37,698 bases of DNA, taken from positions 1 through 37,698 of the forward strand of contig JABLXU010000053.1 in NCBI GenBank assembly GCA_013177805.1. Reading direction: 5' to 3'. Under the pieces are notes generated by a model. It ran no database searches. It saw only the letters and a program-made list of their open reading frames with translations, and was not told the origin of the DNA. The DNA is from Candidatus Omnitrophota bacterium (GTDB taxonomy: Bacteria > Hinthialibacterota > Hinthialibacteria > Hinthialibacterales > Hinthialibacteraceae). How positions within the stretch are numbered: position 1 is the stretch's first letter; each line of letters opens with the position of its first letter. A program made the translations under genes and the position numbers. Shown piece after piece: positions 1-8,547 of the stretch.

Positions 1-164
1 GGGCCGATCTCCAGCGGTACGATATCGGCGAAAAAAACATCATGACCGCCGCCTGCTTTTCACCGGATGACCGGCAACTGTACATCGCGGGCATCGACAG
101 GAAAATCTACGTCTTCGACAGCCATCTGCCCTCCAACCCTGCCGCGTGGGAACTGTATCCTTGA
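1..164 (+). CDS. C-terminal end of a beta-propeller (WD40/PQQ-like) protein, partial
   Basis: The window opens inside a reading frame (codons starting at base 3) that ends in TGA at 162-164, giving about 53 residues. They contain a typical propeller-blade pattern: a Phe-Ser-Pro-Asp-Asp turn, then 'RQLYIAG', a short turn, and 'KIYVFD'. This pattern is shared by WD40, YncE-like and quinoprotein-like repeats, so the exact family cannot be told from one blade. The protein ends soon after the blade, which suggests the blade closes the propeller. The rest of the gene lies outside the window, and no function is assigned. Confidence 0.6.
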   Translation, partial: ADLQRYDIGEKNIMTAACFSPDDRQLYIAGIDRKIYVFDSHLPSNPAAWELYP

Positions 165-389
165 GTGAAAGGCACCCACTCCCGCGGAATACGGCGGATC
201 ATCCCGGAAGCCGGACGGGTCCTTTGTTCAGCCTCGGCGTTTCGGGGGCGTGGCTTCCGTCTTAGGTGATTCGCCCCATATCGGGAACTCATTTTCCAGC
301 ATGCCCGCGTGAAGAACGATCGCGAGACAAATCAACACACCCGGTGATGCTTTTTACCAGATTCGCTAAGAAGCCGGACGGCTTCCTCT

Positions 390-1073
390 CTATGGCTTTT
401 TCTCAAATCCGGTTGCGACCACGTATACTACTTCTTGTCCTTCGGGGATATCGAGCGCCTTTTGGGCTTCGGGACCGATTACCGCGCCGATAGGAACACC
501 GCCCATCCCCAAACTGATGACCTGCAAGAGCAGATTTTGCGCGATGTGCCCCGCTTCCTCGTAAATGTAGCGGGGCGCTTGGTCTTTGTATTTGGAAGCG
601 GTTTTCTCGAACACCGCGCATAGCACGAAAATACAAGGCGACTCGTACAAAGCGGACTGTCCCAAACCGGCTTCGGAGAGCATTTTCCTGGTATCCCCGG
701 TCTTGGTTTTGATCACGGCATGTTCTTCCGGCAAATAGCGGTAAACGCCATCCGGGAGAACCACATACAACACCATGGGATACAACGCCCCCGCGGAGGG
801 CGCGGTGCGCCGGTTGGCGCCAGGCCGGTTGATTCCCTGCCCCGCCCAAAGGAGCTGCGCGACTTGTTCCCATGTGGGCGTTTGCGCCGAAAACGCGCGT
901 ACCGACCGCCGTTGCCACAAGGCTTCTTCGATCGACACATCGCTCGTTTCCTGGGGCGGAGGCAATTTGATCTTTTCACCTCCGGAAGCTTCTTCCGCCG
1001 GAAAACCCGCGAGAGTCCCCCCCCATGAAACCAATAAAACAGCCATGACGAAAGCCGGGGATTTGCGCGCCAT
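390..1073 (-). CDS. Exported SagB/ThcOx-type nitroreductase family protein
   Basis: 227 residues. Residues 1-23 form a Sec-type signal peptide (MARK, then a hydrophobic stretch ending near AGFPAEEA). The remainder is a nitroreductase-fold FMN oxidoreductase of the SagB/ThcOx branch: 'RRSVRAFS' near residue 55 (flavin-phosphate-binding arginines), 'TAPSAGALYPM' near 90 (the hallmark of SagB-type dehydrogenases), and 'EEAGHIAQNLLLQVISLGMGGVPIGA' split around 172-197. The start is supported by AGGAGG five bases before the ATG. The family is known for FMN-dependent dehydrogenation, including azoline oxidation in peptide modification, but no YcaO or precursor peptide is seen here, so the substrate is unknown. 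An FMN enzyme behind a Sec signal without twin arginines is odd, because flavoproteins usually fold before export. The next two genes on this strand are also exported. Confidence 0.85.
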   Translation of the reverse strand: MARKSPAFVMAVLLVSWGGTLAGFPAEEASGGEKIKLPPPQETSDVSIEEALWQRRSVRAFSAQTPTWEQVAQLLWAGQGINRPGANRRTAPSAGALYPMVLYVVLPDGVYRYLPEEHAVIKTKTGDTRKMLSEAGLGQSALYESPCIFVLCAVFEKTASKYKDQAPRYIYEEAGHIAQNLLLQVISLGMGGVPIGAVIGPEAQKALDIPEGQEVVYVVATGFEKKP

Positions 1074-1348
1074 TTTTTCCTCCTGACCATGTCTTTACAT
1101 TCGAGATGCCTTGATAATATAAAATCTGGACTGGACGGTGAAGAGTAGGCGTATCGAAGAAGGGAAAAGATAAATCATTCCCTCTGGGAGAAGATCAGGG
1201 AGAGGGTATTCTTGAACAAACACCCTGTTCCCTTTTCTTTACAATTAGATCCTAGCGGCAGGTATCTGAGACATACCAACGTAGTCCGTTGCTTTTCCCC
1301 TCGATGGAATGGAAAGGTCGTCGCACTCGAAACGGAAGTGTGGAAGGA

Positions 1349-2545
1349 TTACTGCCGCATCCAATCCCGCACCACCGTGGGATGGCGCAGCGCGTAGAGT
1401 GTGCTGTCGTTGGAGGTGACATACAGCGTGCCGTCCGCGCCCACCACCGGCGCGGACTCGATGTTGGAATTCGTGGCGAACCGCCAGAGTTCTTTCCCCT
1501 CGCGGGAAAGCGCGTAGAGCGTGCCGTCGCTGTCGCCGAAATAAACCGTTCCGTTACCGTCCACGCTGGGAGAACCAAAGACGAAATACCCATCCGCGCG
1601 GAACGACCATTTTGGATTACCGTCATCCGGATTCACCGCGTACAGCGAGCCGTCCAGGCAGCCGGTATACACCGTGCCGTCCGCGCCCACGGCCGGCGAG
1701 GCAATGATGCCCTTAGGCAGGCGGACGGACCAGGCGCGCTGGCCATTCGTCAGGTTCACGGCAATCAACGCGCCGTTGGCGGAGGCGCAAACTCCCACGT
1801 ACAACCGTTGGCGGGATGTATCGATGGCGGGCGAGGAAATGATCCGGTGCGAGCCGAGCCGCTGGCTGTCCGTGTACGTCCAAACCGGTTTAGCGGAATT
1901 GGGGCTGAATTTATGAACGGCCAATGCATTTTGATTAGATGAATCCTTGGCGGCGAGGTAGATGTTGCCTTCCCCATCCGCGGCCGGAGCGGAAGAGACC
2001 AAGCCGTTGACTTTGGCCTGCCAACGCATCGTACCGTCCGGACCGATACAATAAAATCCATTGTTCCAGGATCCGAAAAAAGACAGCCCGTCCGGCATGA
2101 CCAGCGGCGCGCCGAGAATCCGCCGGTCATTGCCTGTGGGGACAGGATAAACCCATTTCAACGCACCATCCGCGCCGACGGCATAATAGCGGCCGGCCAG
2201 GTCCGCGAAATAAATCGCCCCCTCGGGCCCGATGGCGGGCGTGCCGTAAATGGATTCTTGGGCGGTGTAAGTCCATTTGGTTTGCCCATCCGGAGCCAGG
2301 GCGTACAACACGCCGTCAGTAGAAGCGACATAAATCGAGCCGTCTTCCCCAATCACCGGGGACGCGGTAAGAGACGACTTGGCCTTGAATGTCCAAAACA
2401 CATCGGGCGTTTCAGGCCCGGCCACGGCAGTGAGGCCCGTCCGCTGATTGTCATAGTGAAACGCCGGAACCGGATCCCCCGGCCAGGCGGAGGAGACCAC
2501 AAGGAGGGTCCCCGCGATGAGGGATACCACGTTGCGATAGATCAT
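1349..2545 (-). CDS. Exported PQQ-like beta-propeller repeat protein
   Basis: 398 residues with an N-terminal signal peptide (hydrophobic residues about 5-20, ending near SSAWPGDPVPA). The mature part is a chain of quinoprotein-type blades, each with a Gly-x-Asp-Gly-x-Ile/Val-Tyr-x-Gly/Ala-Ser/Asp pattern followed by 'LYAL/LYAV' and a Trp about ten residues later. I count roughly seven to eight blades between residues 40 and 395, enough for a closed propeller. Such proteins often act as binding scaffolds; BamB and PQQ dehydrogenases share the fold. No catalytic residues for PQQ chemistry can be identified. The start has a GGAG site seven bases upstream and lies 22 bases after the stop of the DUF362 gene, so the two are probably co-transcribed and may act on the same exported process. 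Confidence 0.85.
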   Translation of the reverse strand: MIYRNVVSLIAGTLLVVSSAWPGDPVPAFHYDNQRTGLTAVAGPETPDVFWTFKAKSSLTASPVIGEDGSIYVASTDGVLYALAPDGQTKWTYTAQESIYGTPAIGPEGAIYFADLAGRYYAVGADGALKWVYPVPTGNDRRILGAPLVMPDGLSFFGSWNNGFYCIGPDGTMRWQAKVNGLVSSAPAADGEGNIYLAAKDSSNQNALAVHKFSPNSAKPVWTYTDSQRLGSHRIISSPAIDTSRQRLYVGVCASANGALIAVNLTNGQRAWSVRLPKGIIASPAVGADGTVYTGCLDGSLYAVNPDDGNPKWSFRADGYFVFGSPSVDGNGTVYFGDSDGTLYALSREGKELWRFATNSNIESAPVVGADGTLYVTSNDSTLYALRHPTVVRDWMRQ

Positions 2546-2567
2546 TTTGACACTCCTACAACGCGAA

Positions 2568-3728
2568 TCAGCCGCGGTCCAATCCCGGCTGGATGAAATA
2601 CCGGGCGTCTTCGATGCTCAACCCGATTACTTCGATCTGGTCCAAATCGTTGGTTCCCAGGTTCCGGTCCGCCGCCAGCCGCAGGATATTGGAGCAATTG
2701 TAAAAGGGCTTGGTCCGGTCGGCGGCGTGGGGATCGTAGCCCATCACCGAGGCGGTGACCGCGTCTGTGCTGACACAATTCGTCCCGGCGATCAGCAGGT
2801 TGGGAACCGCGATACCCGTTTGCAGGCCGTTCCACGCCCCCTCTCCCCCGGTCATGGTGACGATGGCATCGATAATCGCCAGATCGATAGGCCGCGCCCG
2901 GCAGATATCGGTGACGATGCGGGGCACGCGGAAACCGGGATCATGCGAGGTGACCGGCTGGATTTCTCCATCCGCCGCGGGGCGGGTAGTCCCGTCATGC
3001 AAGAGCGTCCGGACTTTCGTGGCCCGTTCGTTGCCCGGATCGGCATACAGGGAGTTGGGCGTGATGCCGAACAGGTTTTTCATCGACAACGTGATGCCGG
3101 CGATGTCGTGGTTCTTCATCTTGGCGATCGAGACCATCACGTCCGTCTCGGCGTACCGGTAATTGAGATCGAATGAATTGAAGAGATACGCCCCCTCCCC
3201 CACGGACAGAGTGCTGTATCGCGATCCGCTCCCCAGGTTACGGGTATTTTCCCACTCCAGGTTTTGAATTTGGGATTGGAAGAGAGCCACATCGTACTTG
3301 TGGTTGTTGAATGCCTGGAGAGTCTCGTCATTGGAGGGAAAACTCTCGCAGATGATCATCCGGCGCGCCCCGTATTCCTGAAACAACGAGCACGCGGCCA
3401 GCACCACCACAGGGTGGGTATGCACAGTTTCCACGGAACTCAGCGTATAGACCCCCTCTGCCATGTACGAGGTCAAATTGACTTTGATGGTCACAGTTTT
3501 TCCCTTGACCAGCGCGGGAATGTCCCCGATGCCATCAAACAATTTGGCGAGCGTGGCCCGCACCAACTCGTAATCATACCGGCGGCACCGTTCGATGCCC
3601 ACTTTGGGATAACTTTGAAACTGCAGGGGCCACACGGCGCGGGCAGGGCGGGCGCTCATCACGGCCGCGCCCAGGGCGGTGGAGGTCTTCAAGAATTGCC
3701 GGCGGGTGAGAGAGCAAGGTGCTTTCAT
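2568..3728 (-). CDS. Tat-exported DUF362 domain protein
   Basis: 386 residues from the chosen ATG at 3728. That start places 'TRRQFLKTS' at about residues 8-16, followed by a hydrophobic stretch and an Ala-rich cleavage region ending ARPARA, a classical twin-arginine signal. An upstream in-frame ATG at 3788 would add 20 residues but has no ribosome site. The body matches the DUF362 family: an early 'KTVTIKVNLT' strand, 'THPVVVLAACSLFQEYGA' in the middle, 'SIAKMKNHDIAGITLSMKN' and a late 'IDLAIIDAIVTMTGGEG'. Many family members carry a ferredoxin insert; here there is no CxxCxxC pattern, so no iron-sulfur cluster is predicted. Tat export suggests folding or cofactor loading in the cytoplasm. 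The biochemical role of exported DUF362 proteins is not established. It heads a two-gene unit with the propeller gene downstream. Confidence 0.85.
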   Translation of the reverse strand: MKAPCSLTRRQFLKTSTALGAAVMSARPARAVWPLQFQSYPKVGIERCRRYDYELVRATLAKLFDGIGDIPALVKGKTVTIKVNLTSYMAEGVYTLSSVETVHTHPVVVLAACSLFQEYGARRMIICESFPSNDETLQAFNNHKYDVALFQSQIQNLEWENTRNLGSGSRYSTLSVGEGAYLFNSFDLNYRYAETDVMVSIAKMKNHDIAGITLSMKNLFGITPNSLYADPGNERATKVRTLLHDGTTRPAADGEIQPVTSHDPGFRVPRIVTDICRARPIDLAIIDAIVTMTGGEGAWNGLQTGIAVPNLLIAGTNCVSTDAVTASVMGYDPHAADRTKPFYNCSNILRLAADRNLGTNDLDQIEVIGLSIEDARYFIQPGLDRG

Positions 3729-4134
3729 GAATTTGACCTGCCAGTCAGGATGCGCAACCCGGTTGCGGAGAAAATACATCATAGACATATATTTTAATTA
3801 AGATATCGCGGATTATTGATTTTGTCACTTCGCGATGGCTTACCGGTTTGCCGTGCGCCAGCAGCGTGGTATGTGTGTAGCTCAGGGCGCAAGCCCTGGA
3901 TGCGATAATGGTAATCAATTCTTCTATCATGAATTGTGCAGTAAGGAATTATCAAATTATTATTTAAGTAAAATATTATCCTAAAAATTCCCCTTAGCGT
4001 GGCCTAATCGTTTCGCTTCTTTTGAAAATTAACACGCCCATTCTCCTGCCGCGCACGGGGGTGTGGGAAATGTATCTGGGAGAGGGGTTACACTCCTTAT
4101 ATTAATCCATACTGCGGATTTGCAGGGAGAAAAG
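3729..4134. other. Intergenic region, AT-rich, with a small perfect hairpin
   Basis: This stretch separates two minus-strand genes and should hold the promoter of the DUF362 operon. Bases about 3920-4000 are strikingly AT-rich compared with the surroundings. I see several TATAAT-like words on the minus strand (for example GATAAT near 3950) but no well-spaced -35 partner. A perfect hairpin with a GCAA loop sits at 3883-3898 and is listed separately. Near 4071-4086 'tctgggagaggggt' resembles part of a GC-rich element also seen near 1180 and 10580. No convincing gene is present. Confidence 0.5.
3883..3898. repeat. 6-bp perfect hairpin with GCAA (GNRA) loop
   Basis: CAGGGC and GCCCTG flank the four bases GCAA. 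No T-run follows on either strand, so it is not an intrinsic terminator. It could be a remnant of a small repetitive palindrome or a structure in the 5' leader of the DUF362 operon. I found no second copy in the window. Confidence 0.4.
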
Positions 4135-5415
4135 TCAGCGCCCGGGCGGGGCGGTGATGGCCAAAAGGCGGAACGTGAACCATTTCCGGGCGGCGTTTGC
4201 GATGTCGTCCGCGGTAACTGCCTGGATCGCCTCGGGATACCGGTTGGCGTATTCCCATCCCAGGCCGGCGGCTTCGAATTTGCCGTAACACGATGCTTGG
4301 CCCATGTTAGTCTCCAAGGCCATGACATAGTTCCCGGCCAGGCAGGTTTTCACCCGTTGGAGTTCATCTTCGGGCGCGGATTCGTTTTTCAGCCGCTCGA
4401 TTTCCGCTTCCATGCACCGTAACGCTTCCTCCCGGTTGGCAGAACTGAGAACCGTATACAGGGCCAGCGGGGTATGATCGCGATGAGGCGAATACAGAGT
4501 CCCCACTTGGTAACATAATCCCCGCTTGTCCCGGATTTCTTTGAAGAGCCGGGAATCCATCGATCCCCCCAGCAAGGCGGAAATCACGGTGAGGGCGGGC
4601 CTGTCCGGATCAAGCAATCCGCAGGCGGGATACCCCGCCACCACGTATTCCGCCTCCGCCTCGCGGTGCTCGAGGATCGTCGTGTCTTCCTGGATGGCTG
4701 GTGTGGCGGGCGGACCGTCCGGAGGCGAAGCGGCCCCACGCGCGGGACGGGCCCCGAAGGCCTCGGCAACAATCTCCAGCACGTTTCCGTCATCTCCACC
4801 GACAACAGAAACCACCAGGTTGCCGGGATCGAGCGCGGCATGGGCGAACGCGACCAAGTCGTCCCGCTGGATGGCGTCCAGATTTTCAATCCGCCCGAGA
4901 CTGGACCAGGCGTAGGGATGGTTGCCGAAATACCGCTGGCAAAAAATCCGCAAGGTGAAATGCAGCCGCGAGTCGTCCTGTTCAAGCAGGGTCATCCGGA
5001 CGATGTCCCGCTCGCGTTCCACTTTGTCTTCGGGGAAGGTGGGGGCGTCGATCAGTTCCAACACGGTATCCAAGTCCTCACGCAGGCAGTGGGTGGTGGT
5101 TTTCAAATCCACCCAGCTGAGGTCTTTCCCGGATTCCGCCTTGAAATGCGCCCCATTTTTTTCGAGCCGGTCCGCGATTTCCTCCTCACTATGCCGTGTG
5201 GTCCCCGCCGCGAGCAGGATCATACTCAGATTGGCCAATCCGGCTTTCTCTCCGGGTTCATGGCGCGAGGCCAGGCGGCTGAACACCCGGACGGCCACGA
5301 TTTGATTGTAGGGATTAGGCGCGTACAGCAGGGTTGTACCGTTCGGCAGGATTTTGCGGAGCACGGCGCGTTGGGGGATTGAAATGGAGAAACCGGCGGG
5401 CAGACTGGATACCAT
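4135..5415 (-). CDS. M16 family peptidase homologue lacking the zinc motif (predicted non-catalytic subunit)
   Basis: 426 residues from ATG 5415 (a TTG two codons earlier is also possible; neither has a good ribosome site). The layout is two M16 halves: N-terminal 'ILPNGTTLLYAPNP' and 'EPGEKAGLAN...', and C-terminal 'GGSMDSRLFKEIRDKRGLCYQV' near 280-300 with 'LKTCLAGN'-like helices afterwards. In active members the first half has HxxEH in 'GLAHFLEHMLFKGT'; here the equivalent reads 'GLANLSMILLAAGT', so both histidines and the glutamate are gone. The C-terminal half keeps the 'RGLCYQV' region typical of partner subunits that bind substrate. Bacterial M16B enzymes are often heterodimers of one active and one inactive chain, normally encoded side by side. 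No active partner is in the window. Gene gpmA lies 64 bases upstream on the same strand. No signal peptide is seen. Confidence 0.87.
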   Translation of the reverse strand: MVSSLPAGFSISIPQRAVLRKILPNGTTLLYAPNPYNQIVAVRVFSRLASRHEPGEKAGLANLSMILLAAGTTRHSEEEIADRLEKNGAHFKAESGKDLSWVDLKTTTHCLREDLDTVLELIDAPTFPEDKVERERDIVRMTLLEQDDSRLHFTLRIFCQRYFGNHPYAWSSLGRIENLDAIQRDDLVAFAHAALDPGNLVVSVVGGDDGNVLEIVAEAFGARPARGAASPPDGPPATPAIQEDTTILEHREAEAEYVVAGYPACGLLDPDRPALTVISALLGGSMDSRLFKEIRDKRGLCYQVGTLYSPHRDHTPLALYTVLSSANREEALRCMEAEIERLKNESAPEDELQRVKTCLAGNYVMALETNMGQASCYGKFEAAGLGWEYANRYPEAIQAVTADDIANAARKWFTFRLLAITAPPGR

Positions 5416-5479
5416 GGACAACGGAGGGGGACAAAATCCCCGTCCCCCGGATCCTTTCTAATGACAGATTGGAAGAAGT

Positions 5480-6229
5480 TTATTTCTTCACTTTCCCCTG
5501 GTTGGCGACAGCCTGCATGGCTTTTTTCACTTCTTCCTCGTCACCCAGGTAGTAGGAACGCAGGGGTTTCATTTGGTCATCCAATTCATAGACCAACGGC
5601 ATACCCGTGGGGATGTTCAGATGGATGATGTCCTGATCGGAGATGTTGTCCAAGTGCTTGACCAGCCCGCGCAGGCTGTTGCCGTGGGCGACGATTAACA
5701 CGCGTTTGCCGCTTTGGACGGCGGGAAGAATCACGTCAAACCAGTAGGGCAGAAAGCGGGTGATGGTGTCTTTAAGGCATTCCGTCTTGGGTAACTCCGC
5801 CGGCGTGAGATTTTTGTAGCGGCGGTCATGCCCCGGGAAACGGGGATCGGACTCCTCCAGCGGCGGAGGCGGAATGTCGTAGCTGCGCCGCCAGATTTTC
5901 ACCTGGTCCTCGCCGAACTTTTCGGCGGTTTCGGCCTTGTTAAGGCCTTGAAGTGCCCCATAATGGCGCTCGTTAAGCCGCCAGCTGCGGTACACGTCGA
6001 TCCACATCTGGTCCAGTTCGTCCAGGGCGATCCAAAGCGTGCGGATCGCCCGCTTCAGCACGGACGTGTAGGCGGCGTCGAATTCGAATCCCTCCTGTTT
6101 CAACACTTGCCCCGCCTGGCGGGCTTCTTGCAAGCCCCGTTCTGAGAGATCCACATCGGTCCAGCCCGTGAACCGGTTTTCCATATTCCAGGTACTCTCG
6201 CCATGACGCAAGAGAACGATTTTTTTCAT
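5480..6229 (-). CDS. gpmA: 2,3-bisphosphoglycerate-dependent phosphoglycerate mutase
   Basis: 249 residues, as expected for GpmA (about 250). It interconverts 3-phosphoglycerate and 2-phosphoglycerate in glycolysis through a phosphohistidine. 'IVLLRHGEST' puts the catalytic histidine at residue 9, followed by 'NRFTGWTDVDLSERG', 'RHYGALQGLNKAETA', 'WRRSYDIPPPPLEE' and the second histidine in 'VAHGNSLRGLVKHL'. All family signatures are intact. The start at 6229 is preferred over a GTG three codons upstream because GGAG lies eight bases before the ATG and the GTG would sit inside that ribosome site. The cytoplasmic enzyme is probably co-transcribed with the downstream M16 homologue (64-base gap), though no functional link is obvious. 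Confidence 0.96.
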   Translation of the reverse strand: MKKIVLLRHGESTWNMENRFTGWTDVDLSERGLQEARQAGQVLKQEGFEFDAAYTSVLKRAIRTLWIALDELDQMWIDVYRSWRLNERHYGALQGLNKAETAEKFGEDQVKIWRRSYDIPPPPLEESDPRFPGHDRRYKNLTPAELPKTECLKDTITRFLPYWFDVILPAVQSGKRVLIVAHGNSLRGLVKHLDNISDQDIIHLNIPTGMPLVYELDDQMKPLRSYYLGDEEEVKKAMQAVANQGKVKK

Positions 6230-6415
6230 AATATCCACTCCGGCGTTTGAGATCCACTACACGGTTGCGCCGTTCATTGTGGCCGTGCCCGGCGGCTTCG
6301 TCAAGCATCGGAAGGATGAGACAATAGGTATAATTGGAGGGGGGCGATGGAACAAACACGGCGGAATCTGCGAGGGGAAATCCCGCCCTGAGCACCGACC
6401 GTTACATGGATACGT

Positions 6416-7591
6416 ATGGTCATCATCCATAAAGACGTTATCATCCTTGGCGGGGGAGCCGCGGGTCTTTTCTGCGCCTGCGAGGCGGGCCGGCGCGGCC
6501 GTTCTGTCCTGGTCTTGGAACACAACGCCCAGGTCGGGAGAAAAATTGCCGTTTCCGGGGGCGGACGCTGTAATTTCACCAATTGGCATTCCAATCCCGG
6601 TTATTTTGTATCCGGCAATCCCCGCTTTTGTGTTTCCGCTTTGGCGCGTTACACGCCACAGGATTTCCTCCGCCTGGTGGAAAGCCACCAAATCCCCTAC
6701 CACGAAAAGAAACACGGTCAGTTTTTTTGCGACACCTCTTCCCAGCGGATTATCCAGATGCTGATGGACGAATGCGCCCAGGCTCGGGTGGAAATCCGCC
6801 TGAATTGCGTTATTCAGCAAATTGAAAAAAACCTTACGTTCCGTGTTCAAACGAATCAGGGGATCTTCGAATCGCAATCGTTGGTTGTCGCCACGGGAGG
6901 ATTGTCCATCGCCAAACTGGGAGCCACCGGCCTGGGCTACCGCGCCGCACGGCAATTCGGCCTTGCCCTTACCGAAATCCGGCCTGGGTTGGTCCCCCTG
7001 ATCTTTCCCCCGGAAGAACAGGCGATTTGGTCCGGATTGCGGGGCATTTCTTTCTTGGCCGGCGTCCGATGCCGGGAAACGGAATTCACCGAAAACGTGT
7101 TATTCACCCACAAGGGGCTCAGTGGACCAGCCATTCTGCAAATTTCTTCGTATTGGCGGGAAGGTGATTCCCTCTCCCTGAATCTGCTCCCGGAATTGGA
7201 TGTCCCCGATTGGCTCAAGCGCTGCCGGTCCAGCGGCGCGTTGCCGGCCACTTTGCTAGCGGAACGGTTGCCCCGGCGGTTTGCCCAGACTTGGTGCGGC
7301 GTGCAGGGATGGACCCGGCCGCTCCGGCAATATTCTTTAAAACAGATTCAACAATTGGCGGCTCAGTTGCAAGGTTGGAATATCAAACCATCGGGAACGG
7401 AAGGCTATCAGAAAGCCGAGGTCACGCGGGGCGGGGTGGATACACGGGAACTATCGCCTAAGACCATGGAAGCGGTGAAGGTACCGAATTTATTCTTCAT
7501 CGGCGAGGTAGTGGATGTCACCGGTCATTTGGGTGGACACAATTTCCAATGGGCGTGGTCGTCGGGATACTGCGCCGGGCAATCCGTATAA
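6416..7591 (+). CDS. HI0933/BaiN-type NAD(P)/FAD-dependent oxidoreductase
   Basis: 391 residues. The N-terminus has a dinucleotide-binding fold with GGGAAG at residues 12-17 and an acidic residue closing the second strand ('VLVLEH'). The diagnostic HI0933-family block 'GRKIAVSGGGRCNFTN' follows at about 42-57, and the C-terminus has 'GGVDTRELSPKTME' and 'FFIGEVVDVTGHLGGHNFQWAWSSGY', which closes over the flavin. The family is known as aminoacetone-oxidase/BaiN-like or YhiN flavoproteins; physiological substrates are mostly unknown. The protein is cytoplasmic. Its start lies 186 bases from the divergent gpmA start, so the two genes share an upstream region. Its stop is nine bases from the stop of the convergent FabL-like gene, with no visible terminator between them. 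Confidence 0.92.
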   Translation: MVIIHKDVIILGGGAAGLFCACEAGRRGRSVLVLEHNAQVGRKIAVSGGGRCNFTNWHSNPGYFVSGNPRFCVSALARYTPQDFLRLVESHQIPYHEKKHGQFFCDTSSQRIIQMLMDECAQARVEIRLNCVIQQIEKNLTFRVQTNQGIFESQSLVVATGGLSIAKLGATGLGYRAARQFGLALTEIRPGLVPLIFPPEEQAIWSGLRGISFLAGVRCRETEFTENVLFTHKGLSGPAILQISSYWREGDSLSLNLLPELDVPDWLKRCRSSGALPATLLAERLPRRFAQTWCGVQGWTRPLRQYSLKQIQQLAAQLQGWNIKPSGTEGYQKAEVTRGGVDTRELSPKTMEAVKVPNLFFIGEVVDVTGHLGGHNFQWAWSSGYCAGQSV

Positions 7592-7600
7592 ATCCACCAA

Positions 7601-8398
7601 TTATCCAACAATGATCTCGCCCCCGTCGGCATTGATGACATTCCCCGTGATCCAATCGGACTCCGGCAGGGAAAGCAGAGCGATGACCTTGCCGATGTCT
7701 TCCGGGGTAGTGAGGCGGCCGTTGGGATTCTTCATCCGGGCTTCATGGATCAGTTTTTCATGGCCGGGAATCTTGCGTAACGCGGGAGTGTCGGTCACGC
7801 CGGCGCATATGGCGTTGGCTCGTACGCCGGCGGGGGCCAGTTCCAGGGCGATTTGCCGGATGTGGGCCTCCAACGCCGCCTTGGCCGCCGAGACCGCCCC
7901 GTAATAGGGCCAAGCCCGTTGGCCACCCGCGCTGGTCATGGCAAAAATCCGGCTCCCTTCGCCCAGGAGTTTTTCCCGCCGTAAATCCCGCGCCCAATAC
8001 ACCAGGCTGTTGGCCATGACGTCGAGGGTCATCTCCATCTGTGGCTGGGTGATTTCATCCTCGCTGGATTCGGCAAAGTAGGATTTCAAGGAACCGAAGG
8101 CCAGACTATGAACCAGAGTTCGGAGAACCGCGCCGTCTCCCATTTTCTTTTGGATGGCCTTGATGGTGGCCTGCCTCTTTTCCTCGTCGGCGGCGTTGAA
8201 ATTGAAAAATTCCACCTCTACGCCGTGGCTGGTCATGGCCGCGATCTGCTCATGGATGGCCGCCATGGCCGAGCGCCGGTCGAAATGCACACCAAAAATA
8301 TTCATCCCCCGCGCCGCCAACGCCTGCGCCGCCGCCATCCCGAAACCGCTGGACGAGCCCAGTATCAGGCCCCACTCACCTTGAAACCATTTTTTCAC
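7601..8398 (-). CDS. FabL-like enoyl-[acyl-carrier-protein] reductase (SDR superfamily)
   Basis: 265 residues from a GTG at 8398, chosen because a perfect AAGGAGG lies seven bases upstream; longer in-frame versions add a non-conserved, Arg-rich tail. The glycine-rich nucleotide site 'LILGSSSGFG' is at residues 11-20. The catalytic pair is Tyr-x6-Lys (Y166, K173 in 'YYGAVSAAKAA'), the spacing of FabI/FabL enoyl reductases and not the YxxxK of ordinary SDRs. The segment 'PALRKIPGHEKLIHEARMKN' with 'PNGRLTTPEDIG' after it matches the FabL branch (Bacillus enoyl reductase III) in my memory better than FabI. It would perform the final NADPH-dependent reduction in fatty-acid elongation. No other fab gene is nearby, so assignment as the main enoyl reductase is inference. 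Confidence 0.82.
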   Translation of the reverse strand: MKKWFQGEWGLILGSSSGFGMAAAQALAARGMNIFGVHFDRRSAMAAIHEQIAAMTSHGVEVEFFNFNAADEEKRQATIKAIQKKMGDGAVLRTLVHSLAFGSLKSYFAESSEDEITQPQMEMTLDVMANSLVYWARDLRREKLLGEGSRIFAMTSAGGQRAWPYYGAVSAAKAALEAHIRQIALELAPAGVRANAICAGVTDTPALRKIPGHEKLIHEARMKNPNGRLTTPEDIGKVIALLSLPESDWITGNVINADGGEIIVG

Positions 8399-8520
8399 AA
8401 AAATCCTCCTTGCCAGGCGGCGAGAGCCAACGCCCCCCCATGCCAAGAGCATGGCAGGTTATCGTTCCATTGAATCCATTCGCCCGAACTGGCCTACGAC
8501 ATGTGGACGGGATGGGATTA

Positions 8521-8547
8521 TTTATAGCTGTTAGGCCCTTTGGTAAA
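8521..8547 (-). promoter_or_regulatory. Candidate sigma70-type promoter for the FabL-like gene
   Basis: On the minus strand TTTACC (8547-8542, four of six consensus positions) is followed after 15 bases by TATAAA (8526-8521). The spacing is shorter than the ideal 17. It lies about 120 bases before the GTG start. Support is by sequence pattern only. Confidence 0.3.

Noticed and set aside
3871..3903. tRNA-like 'TAGCTCAG' followed by a GC-rich hairpin
   Set aside because: No acceptor stem, anticodon arm or T-arm can be built around it.
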